Source: Imperialibacter sp963977595 | GTDB lineage: Bacteria; Bacteroidota; Bacteroidia; Cytophagales; Cyclobacteriaceae | Reading direction: 5' to 3' | Assembly (NCBI RefSeq): GCF_048007035.1 | Contig: NZ_CP180355.1 | Coordinates: 5,580,001 to 5,644,000, forward strand | DNA: 64,000 nt | Part shown: piece after piece, positions 61,001 through 64,000 of the stretch | How positions within the stretch are numbered: position 1 is the first letter of the stretch | How the letters are laid out: every line of letters begins with the position of its first letter | The notes under the pieces: generated by a model | Seen by the model: the letters and a program-made list of their open reading frames with translations, nothing else | The model's database searches: none | Told to the model about the DNA's origin: nothing | Position numbers and translations under genes: made by a program

Positions 61001-64000
61001 TGCCTCCATCAAGATTGGCAGCGATCGGCACGATTTCAGCACCGGAAGTACCTTTATTGAAGGCAGAGGCAATAGGAGTTACCCCGTCGCTTTGCAGGAG
61101 TTGGTAAGAGTAGCTGAAAAGGTTTACTGCCCCTGAGATGTTAGATCCGTTGTCAGAGATTTGATCGACCCTAATGGAGCCGTTTTTGCCTGTAGCGCAA
61201 TCTCTGTCAGATACTATAGTCACATTAGGCAGAGTAACGACCAGATTGGCAGGAGAAGAGCCAATCACAGCGGCTTTGTCTACAGAACAAGTATTAGAAG
61301 GTACTTGTGTGTCAGTAATTCTTACCCAGTAGTTACCGGCAGCGAGTCCTGAGACAGTTTGAGGTGTTCCAGCGTTGATAACGATAACAGAGCCGTTAGT
61401 CGTACCACCATTTACCAGAGGTGTGGTGGTGTTTCCAACAGCCCCGAAGAACCACTGGTAAGTATAAGTACCACCGTCGCTATTTGTCAGGTTAGCCGTA
61501 GCAGCCCCCATTGGCGTGGCCGGGTCGCAAGAGACGTTATTGGTGATGGCTACAGTAGCGGTAGGTGCCACGGCCACATTAGCGATAGTGAAAGGCAGTG
61601 AACCGGACGCACACTTGGTAACAGTGTTGGTTACAGTTACTGAGTAGTTGCCAGGTGCAAGGGCAGTCTTAGTAGGGTTGTTGCTGGCCGCCTGAATTGA
61701 AGTTCCGGCATTATTGAAGAACTGGAATTCGAAGTTGGCGAAAGCAGCGTCAGCATTGGTGATGACAGTCCCACCGTAGTTGACAGCGGTTACCTGGTAA
61801 GAGCCGTTGTTAAGTCCCACACAGTTAGAGGCACCAGTGTTGACAGCAGTTTGAACAGTGATAGCAGGGAAGCTAGAGCCAACCACAAATGTAGTGGCGG
61901 TGAAACAGCCGTCACCGTTAGACTGAGTATCAGTTACTTTAACAGTATAGGTTCCGGCATATAGGCCGGCGATGGAGTTGGAAGTAGCCCCTGTTACGGT
62001 TCCACCGTTGTCTCCATTGGCAATAGCTGTACCAGTAGCAGCACTTCCGTTGTACCATTGATAGGTATAAGTACCCCCGTCATCAGGAGCAAGTGCTAGA
62101 GAGGCACTGCCATCAGGGCTGGCGCCACCAGCACAAATGGTAGCATTTAGCGGGGTTACAGTGAAGTTAGGAGGAGTAGTGTTGGTAGGCACTACTACTT
62201 GCAGGGCCGCTGATTTACAGTTAAGGCTGTTAGATACAACGACAAAATAAGTGCCTCCATCAAGATTGGCAGCGATCGGCACGATTTCAGCACCGGAAGT
62301 ACCTTTATTGAAGGCAGAGGCAATAGGAGTTACCCCGTCGCTTTGCAGGAGTTGGTAAGAGTAGCTGAAAAGGTTTACTGCCCCTGAGATGTTAGATCCG
62401 TTGTCAGAGATTTGATCGACCCTAATGGAGCCGTTTTTGCCTGTAGCGCAATCTCTGTCAGATACTATAGTCACATTAGGCAGAGTAACGACCAGATTGG
62501 CAGGAGAAGAGCCAATCACAGCGGCTTTGTCTACAGAACAAGTATTAGAAGGTACTTGTGTGTCAGTAATTCTTACCCAGTAGTTACCGGCAGCGAGTCC
62601 TGAGACAGTTTGAGGTGTTCCAGCGTTGATAACGATAACAGAGCCGTTAGTCGTACCACCATTTACCAGAGGTGTGGTGGTGTTTCCAACAGCCCCGAAG
62701 AACCACTGGTAAGTATAAGTACCACCGTCGCTATTTGTCAGGTTAGCCGTAGCAGCCCCCATTGGCGTGGCCGGGTCGCAAGAGACGTTATTGGTGATGG
62801 CTACAGTAGCGGTAGGTGCCACGGCCACATTAGCGATAGTGAAAGGCAGTGAACCGGACGCACACTTGGTAACAGTGTTGGTTACAGTTACTGAGTAGTT
62901 GCCAGGTGCAAGGGCAGTCTTAGTAGGGTTGTTGCTGGCCGCCTGAATTGAAGTTCCGGCATTATTGAAGAACTGGAATTCGAAGTTGGCGAAAGCAGCG
63001 TCAGCATTGGTGATGACAGTCCCACCGTAGTTGACAGCGGTTACCTGGTAAGAGCCGTTGTTAAGTCCCACACAGTTAGAGGCACCAGTGTTGACAGCAG
63101 TTTGAACAGTGATAGCAGGGAAGCTAGAGCCAACCACAAATGTAGTGGCGGTGAAACAGCCGTCACCGTTAGACTGAGTATCAGTTACTTTAACAGTATA
63201 GGTTCCGGCATATAGGCCGGCGATGGAGTTGGAAGTAGCCCCTGTTACGGTTCCACCGTTGTCTCCATTGGCAATAGCTGTACCAGTAGCAGCACTTCCG
63301 TTGTACCATTGATAGGTATAAGTACCCCCGTCATCAGGAGCAAGTGCTAGAGAGGCACTGCCATCAGGGCTGGCGCCACCAGCACAAATGGTAGCATTTA
63401 GCGGGGTTACAGTGAAGTTAGGAGGAGTAGTGTTGGTAGGCACTACTACTTGCAGGGCCGCTGATTTACAGTTAAGGCTGTTAGATACAACGACAAAATA
63501 AGTGCCTCCATCAAGATTGGCAGCGATCGGCACGATTTCAGCACCGGAAGTACCTTTATTGAAGGCAGAGGCAATAGGAGTTACCCCGTCGCTTTGCAGG
63601 AGTTGGTAAGAGTAGCTGAAAAGGTTTACTGCCCCTGAGATGTTAGATCCGTTGTCAGAGATTTGATCGACCCTAATGGAGCCGTTTTTGCCTGTAGCGC
63701 AATCTCTGTCAGATACTATAGTCACATTAGGCAGAGTAACGACCAGATTGGCAGGAGAAGAGCCAATCACAGCGGCTTTGTCTACAGAACAAGTATTAGA
63801 AGGTACTTGTGTGTCAGTAATTCTTACCCAGTAGTTACCGGCAGCGAGTCCTGAGACAGTTTGAGGTGTTCCAGCGTTGATAACGATAACAGAGCCGTTA
63901 GTCGTACCACCATTTACCAGAGGTGTGGTGGTGTTTCCAACAGCCCCGAAGAACCACTGGTAAGTATAAGTACCACCGTCGCTATTTGTCAGGTTAGCCG
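45714..64000 (-). CDS. Giant SprB-like repeat adhesin, C-terminal >6000 residues (runs off right edge)
   Basis: The open frame covers the whole stretch and continues past 64000, so the true start and signal peptide are not visible; an internal ATG at 63768-63770 is not the start. More than 6000 residues form some 55-60 Ig-like/SprB-type domains of about 100-110 residues (my estimate), most with a Cys pair, the NGS/G-I core and the ending AGTYxVxVTDxxxxC. Two amplified blocks (50034-55217 and 60037-64000) are nearly identical at DNA level. The last ~95 residues are the gliding-motility C-terminal domain (type IX signal). The layout points to a cell-surface filament or adhesin exported by the type IX system with the SprF-like partner. 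Confidence 0.93.
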   Translation of the reverse strand, partial: ANLTNSDGGTYTYQWFFGAVGNTTTPLVNGGTTNGSVIVINAGTPQTVSGLAAGNYWVRITDTQVPSNTCSVDKAAVIGSSPANLVVTLPNVTIVSDRDCATGKNGSIRVDQISDNGSNISGAVNLFSYSYQLLQSDGVTPIASAFNKGTSGAEIVPIAANLDGGTYFVVVSNSLNCKSAALQVVVPTNTTPPNFTVTPLNATICAGGASPDGSASLALAPDDGGTYTYQWYNGSAATGTAIANGDNGGTVTGATSNSIAGLYAGTYTVKVTDTQSNGDGCFTATTFVVGSSFPAITVQTAVNTGASNCVGLNNGSYQVTAVNYGGTVITNADAAFANFEFQFFNNAGTSIQAASNNPTKTALAPGNYSVTVTNTVTKCASGSLPFTIANVAVAPTATVAITNNVSCDPATPMGAATANLTNSDGGTYTYQWFFGAVGNTTTPLVNGGTTNGSVIVINAGTPQTVSGLAAGNYWVRITDTQVPSNTCSVDKAAVIGSSPANLVVTLPNVTIVSDRDCATGKNGSIRVDQISDNGSNISGAVNLFSYSYQLLQSDGVTPIASAFNKGTSGAEIVPIAANLDGGTYFVVVSNSLNCKSAALQVVVPTNTTPPNFTVTPLNATICAGGASPDGSASLALAPDDGGTYTYQWYNGSAATGTAIANGDNGGTVTGATSNSIAGLYAGTYTVKVTDTQSNGDGCFTATTFVVGSSFPAITVQTAVNTGASNCVGLNNGSYQVTAVNYGGTVITNADAAFANFEFQFFNNAGTSIQAASNNPTKTALAPGNYSVTVTNTVTKCASGSLPFTIANVAVAPTATVAITNNVSCDPATPMGAATANLTNSDGGTYTYQWFFGAVGNTTTPLVNGGTTNGSVIVINAGTPQTVSGLAAGNYWVRITDTQVPSNTCSVDKAAVIGSSPANLVVTLPNVTIVSDRDCATGKNGSIRVDQISDNGSNISGAVNLFSYSYQLLQSDGVTPIASAFNKGTSGAEIVPIAANLDGGTYFVVVSNSLNCKSAALQVVVPTNTTPPNFTVTPLNATICAGGASPDGSASLALAPDDGGTYTYQWYNGSAATGTAIANGDNGGTVTGATSNSIAGLYAGTYTVKVTDTQSNGDGCFTATTFVVGSSFPAITVQTAVNTGASNCVGLNNGSYQVTAVNYGGTVITNADAAFANFEFQFFNNAGTSIQAASNNPTKTALAPGNYSVTVTNTVTKCASGSLPFTIANVAVAPTATVAITNNVSCDPATPMGAATANLTNSDGGTYTYQWFFGAVGNTTTPLVNGGTTNGSVIVINAGTPQTVSGLAAGNYWVRITDTQVPSNTCSVDKAAVIIDDQDDITLTGVNIVSSTQCSPVNGSIEIDELTIVDASGTTVLNTFAAIDDYTFKLYNAALVEIVGGITQGTATTFPIANSLAAGTYFVSAANSFDCESVTLQVDVPDGTTDPTITFTKVDNTSCTATGNGSITVTLTGGAEITGNYTYQWYQGALNNTGTPVGGPVAATTTSTINTLLGGTYWVEITDNAATNLGCVYKEEFTLPNTLQTLSIPLVQITPISANTHCVTPNGSATVDNILINGAVTDPTTLSDYTFNWYQSDGTTLITQTDVTVPVYSQFVGGNYKVQVVNDLTGCSSALTSFTIGQTLDRPNIAGANASVVNSLSCDQTNFPNGSITVTPDGTGTPMVGYTYVWYNAPLTGIGAATPLASTNNALTSMGPGVYSVVVTKTASGCTSQREFTITGSPSGNPDISTVISGITATDVTTCNPINGSLMANLAVGAVTDYNWFWYYDDKTTPVATGDNSGSVTVNNNVVTGLPDGKYFLRMQDKATGCLTGFADQTVVVDPAAQITINIFATQPGDCDGPTGVLRIEATNASAPNFTFEVYKGESDLSASPILIASSTTEIETGTVSDNDNASYVNGNTIDDGDPTDYVVSGLVNDTYTVVATNLASSCAERKVYILFYSQVQRVDVDPLITTQALNCQPYADGTGAGGTGGNTGEVDVTLRVPFGNGNTHDDFMLFLYPTTSVSPQPDMETGDGDPGTWETGDLSNPRPAIVQSVAGTVAGETYQIDYTLGGGAFSAGMVIEGQTSLATATIATVNATTMTFTAVPTGIFVDGETIQEQGNAANFGTNDSGNTTNVYTFQGLVEGQYAVVAAEIGVSFCYSPPVTFDITDDTETIDLDPSDVTDLTIVDNSDCSGNPNGSLTVLQLHRGATTDNVSAAGPQNGDYTYQWFSGADPDTDPALNAANVTAAGNEAFDLASGTYSLRVTKQAGTNELGCSADFVFFVNDSPTTVEITDHTQVDILNCDPLNNGSITINEFSLNGAASQLWNTALADWRLRLYDDSGNILETKANNVDNVFSGLVADDYIVVVFDAVLQCEYDPFAVTIDNVATDPDLSGFVINPNTGCNTGRTGSVDVTLANANTDYDIQWFVGGIASSTLFVPGTDGTLVTDAAGTRITGASGGDYKLVAKKNTAPDDQCESIAVFNVPQQVDQIISFTVNLTHDADCATGSNGVIEVSGITVQDGITAATSVEATPANIDANYDFILLQSDGVTSIGTFGTASSAGPISSRDNGTYYLIVEDVVTKCQSAPKQITILNQKVTPTLSVTGSTANIVCNPAIGPTTPTGSITVTIGNYDAGAYNIQWYKAPLGTTTPAAVERNNGVAYPDGSDVTVSAINGAGELTISGIVSGNYWVSIQDNATPGLGCSASVAFTVVDNFSTIEVLTSNVVVEPDVDCDNNDTGLIRVEAVTVNAADDAAVDANYIIEFFDDAFGSLGNGSVNGAFRELGSLAEGTYYVTATNKTTGCVSDYAEVTVLFTPAEPIIEVTTNSANRFCDTSGGTVGNGAITIRIQNPLGGYYDPANYTFDWYDQQSGSAGLPDQSGVGVAGLGFGFDERTGLAPGFYTVVVTANDAAANDGLGRGCFDQVIVEVLDNPDVIELTTAIVAANNASDCSPDNGQIVVTDVLRNTSSDALGNYTFHLYQSDASTEILGAFAGTTAANLSPGVYFVEAQNNTVPATGCSSNLLQVTIADDAVNPAITIAETNQNTVCNPDFGGAGAITPTGSLTATITAGAGVDMDGSYTFNWFLGVTGDVTEPIANGATLSNSSDVTITNDLASNPHTSLISGLMAGTYWVRLTDTNNPNNNCTATAEFTLTSDFETIEVLSANVVVQPDVDCSNNDTGLIRVEAVTVDGADDAAVDANYGIEFFDNTFASLGNGVVNGAFRELGSLAPGTYHVKATNKTTGCESDYTEVTIIADTIEPDIASVVAPNTFCDFSVNGNGTITLTIDDPASPGTPRAAANYNFQWYEGSGILGANFQTGAGLNSAANLKPGFYTIVVTTIDNAGNNGFGRGCSDQVIVEVLDTPDNIALTNAIITPSNASDCSPDNGQIVVTDVLLNGASDGTGNYTFHLYQSDASTEILGAFAGATAANLSPGVYFVEAQNNTATATGCSSNLLQVTIADDAVNPAITIAETSQNTVCNPDFGGAGAITPTGSLTATITAGAGVDMDGSYTFNWFLGVTGDVSEPIANGATLSNSSDVTITNDLASNPHTSLISGLMAGTYWVRLTDTNNPNNNCTATAEFTLTSDFETIEVLSANVVVQPDVDCSSNDTGLIRVEAVTVDGADDAAVDANYGIEFFDNTFASLGNGVVNGAFRELGSLAPGTYHVKATNKTTGCESDYTEVTIIADTIEPDIASVVAPNTFCDFTVNGNGTITLTIDDPASPGTPRAAANYNFQWYEGSGILGANFQTGAGLNSAANLKPGFYTIVVTTIDNAGNNGFGRGCSDQVIVEVLDTPDNIALTNAIITPSNASDCSPDNGQIVVTDVLLNGASDGTGNYTFHLYQSDASTEILGAFAGTTAANLSPGVYFVEAQNNTATATGCSSNLLQVTIADDAVNPAITIAETSQNTVCNPDFGGAGAITPTGSLTATITAGAGVDMDGSYTFNWFLGVTGDVSEPIANGATLSNSSDVTITNDLASNPHTSLISGLMAGTYWVRLTDTNNPNNNCTATAEFTLTSDFETIEVLSANVVVQPDVDCSSNDTGLIRVEAVTVDGADDAAVDANYGIEFFDNTFASLGNGVVNGAFRELGSLAPGTYHVKAANKTTGCESDYTEVTIIADTIEPDIASVITPNTFCDFTVNGNGTITLTIDDPASPGTPRAAANYNFQWYEGSGILGANFQTGAGLNSAANLKPGFYTIVVTTIDNAGNNGFGRGCSDQVIVEVLDTPDNIALTNAIITPSNASDCSPDNGQIVVTDVLLNGASDGTGNYTFHLYQSDASTEILGAFAGTTAANLSPGVYFVEAQNNTATATGCSSNLLQVTIADDAVNPAITIAETSQNTVCNPDFGGAGAITPTGSLTATITAGAGVDMDGSYTFNWFLGVTGDVSEPIANGATLSNSSDVTITNDLASNPHTSLISGLMAGTYWVRLTDTNNPNNNCTATAEFTLTSDFETIEVLSANVVVQPDVDCSSNDTGLIRVEAVTVDGADDAAVDANYGIEFFDNTFASLGNGVVNGAFRELGSLAPGTYHVKATNKTTGCESDYTEVTIIADTIEPDIASVITPNTFCDFTVNGNGTITLTIDDPASPGTPRAAANYNFQWYEGSGILGANFQTGAGLNSAANLKPGFYTIVVTTIDNAGNNGFGRGCSDQVIVQVKDTPNQLLIRAADITKTNSQDCNPAQNGTITVNDVFLNNVSNGTGGYTFKLFNNAFTDISGTYAFAGNVVSSLPSGTYYVQATSTSGSGCKSNFRQVIISDVSVKPTPSISQVRPNTYCDPANFDGSLTVTIGNNDGGAYLYQWHKGSIGVVNPVAVGNGGQTATISNVEDGQYWVRVTDNQSTGLNCSATATFNLQYVPVVITLQASSTDDTSCDVENGSVFFNGTTDFIAITSSGNPADNATVNTTANIDANYTLRLYNASFSLHGAGVFTTAALAAEPLAPGRYYVTATHNTFQCASEFYPVDIEDAREMPELESSTVTADINCTGDNGTITFGLKTGASNTGQTYGLIWTYQTTLSAAAGAFVPGSISGDGNSGTEFVVSNLAAGFYTVIVENTASGCETTERFQVTENLVTPAFTVAALTHSSLCTTPAGNGSFELRSNKITNGVQDLQAYTWRLYQSNKTTQIGANLDVSGSTTVYNHTRTLGPGEYYIQATRNSTGCPSAFIKLTIEDHHVNPSLTAAVTKDQGCVGGTLGVGAITITVAAQDADGDATTDGTTITWANSSGALPAFNGLTTITGLSADTYTVTILNNVSQCSVSQKIVVGTQALPVVVTARTTTDQTNCTPNGAASVDVVTLGGAASALADYNFTWKDVDNATTLVNNVAGQNSISNLSAGAYTVTLTHAVTGCAQTLEFVVEEEITYPVADITLVQADQSCDPSTANGELSVIVDNPSAPGYDISNYVITWYEGSGVTGTNLGNTQSISGLAAGPYTVEVLNSLTGCTSTAEITLENEPVIPQLLFDDIETSPMTVCTPADGSIEINGITPGVLADYNFELWNVNPSTAGASPIATVADSIFTGLEAGIYYVRAVDNAFGCSSIEVEVEVEDATTPPIISLVNVEVQTNCNPAIPNGLLEVTANGSGDTNVYTFAWYRGTTATGTPLLANNPELRGIAAGMYTVLVTDLATGCSSVETYPMSDESINPLEVTTTATVNDRCIAPFDGVVAANLITLPFGKEIQNYKFVWNAGLVPPGFNAGEFDFEGQSWENLNSGTYTLMVYNRDDQLCQSQPIQVVVPDATTIPDVIVTETQALTICFEDQPNGELSAILADSTVTGHTFEWYIGALVDPAAKIFDGPVVGNLAAGPYTLRVTNTITGCQSTQTVEVTDQTVTPSNPTLTLVSNMTSCAEPNGEARATVDGNIGNYQFDWYEATDTTTIIYTGFDPKGLGREGETVEYVVIATDLLTGCVSEESRISISDARTEPQFVVDVQDSQCLVPTGVALLAFPEPVELDSVVWTHLATGNTTFEGGLFEATFGDYSVTIWDGNGCTATREFTIGADIVIYNGVSANGDGLNDLFIMDCIDQFPNNNVKIFNRAGAIVWEGDGYDNTDVYFDGVSNKGIVAGSRLLPAGTYFYLVDKGDGTDPLSGYLELVR
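50034..55217 (-). repeat. Array of four 1296-bp tandem repeats in the adhesin gene
   Basis: The anchor AACGATCACCTGATCAGAGC starts at 50034 and recurs at 51330, 52626 and 53922, exactly 1296 bp (432 codons) apart. Copies differ at only a few bases, so they are recent. Each unit encodes four Ig-like domains of ~108 residues. Near-identity fades after about 54950, and a fifth, diverged unit follows in register at 55218. Confidence 0.9.
55218..56220 (-). repeat. Diverged older unit adjoining the 1296-bp array
   Basis: Beginning exactly one unit length after the fourth copy, this stretch encodes the same domain order with many substitutions and small length changes (for example EPDVDCDNNDTGLIRVEAV and FRELGSLAEGTYYVTATNKT). 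It shows that the four-domain unit was duplicated long before the recent array expanded. Confidence 0.75.
60037..64000 (-). repeat. Array of 1251-bp tandem repeats in the adhesin gene (open at right edge)
   Basis: The anchor CAAGTATTAGAAGGTACTTG starts at 60037, 61288, 62539 and 63790, exactly 1251 bp (417 codons) apart. I saw no base difference in the stretches compared between copies, and translations of the copies are identical. Each unit encodes four Ig-like domains of ~104 residues. At least 3.2 copies lie in the window and the array continues beyond it, so the true number is unknown. Confidence 0.92.

Noticed and set aside
63660..63770. Start of the adhesin gene at the ATG at 63768-63770
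   Set aside because: The frame stays open to the window edge and the Met lies inside a repeated domain, with no signal peptide after it.
1..64000. tRNA or rRNA genes
   Set aside because: I saw no cloverleaf with a T-loop GGTTCGAnTCC-type core and no rRNA-like stretch on either strand.

Overview
The window looks like a chromosomal segment of a marine or soil gliding member of the Bacteroidota, most likely Cytophagales (Imperialibacter/Fulvivirga-like; inferred from gene content, no search was run). The evidence is a PorP/SprF-type outer-membrane protein, a giant adhesin ending in a gliding-motility C-terminal domain (type IX secretion cargo), a GH92 mannosidase, a fused IcmF-type acyl-CoA mutase, MacB/FtsX-type permeases, and a 36-codon lysine-rich ORF of a kind common in this phylum.

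Layout. (1) 1-5160: the start of an aldo/keto reductase gene, then AraC and Crp regulators and a medium-chain dehydrogenase. This segment is bracketed by two inverted copies of a ~150-bp MITE-like element. Two unrelated tandem-repeat tracts lie just inside the second copy. (2) 5160-10050: an AT-rich accessory segment of widely spaced single genes: a DUF262/HNH (GmrSD-like) protein, a small unknown, an HNH protein with an unknown C-terminal part, and a zinc-ribbon plus PD-(D/E)XK nuclease. A related ~65-bp intergenic sequence occurs twice among them. It reads as a defence or restriction island. (3) 10070-14050: regulatory and detoxification genes (DinB, AraC, lipoprotein VOC domain, Crp, SDR) and a small OmpA-like protein. 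(4) 14700-31500: an M14 peptidase, an ABC-type permease bracketed by REP-like elements, TerB-like protein, monoacylglycerol-lipase-like hydrolase, glpK overlapping a membrane patatin, a channel with an altered selectivity filter, an Nramp relative lacking the usual metal ligands, a FAD oxidoreductase and small proteins. (5) 31500-44700: icmF, a CDGSH protein, hrpB, a TPR protein, GH92, a serine hydrolase and phosphofructokinase.

(6) 44776-64000: the dominant object is an open reading frame of more than 18.2 kb on the minus strand. It encodes a giant surface protein of Ig/SprB-like domains and runs off the right edge. It sits directly upstream of a porP/sprF gene (8-bp gap), an adhesin plus dedicated SprF-like partner arrangement. 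It contains two separate amplified arrays: a 1251-bp unit (over three copies, no difference seen in the stretches compared) and a 1296-bp unit (four copies in register, then a diverged fifth). Both units encode the same four-domain order, in which a tryptophan-bearing domain type alternates with a tryptophan-poor type.

The strongest candidates for new biology are the architecture and amplification history of this adhesin, the Arg-containing channel filter, the MITE-like family with GTTTAGTTAAG-type ends, and the nuclease island.
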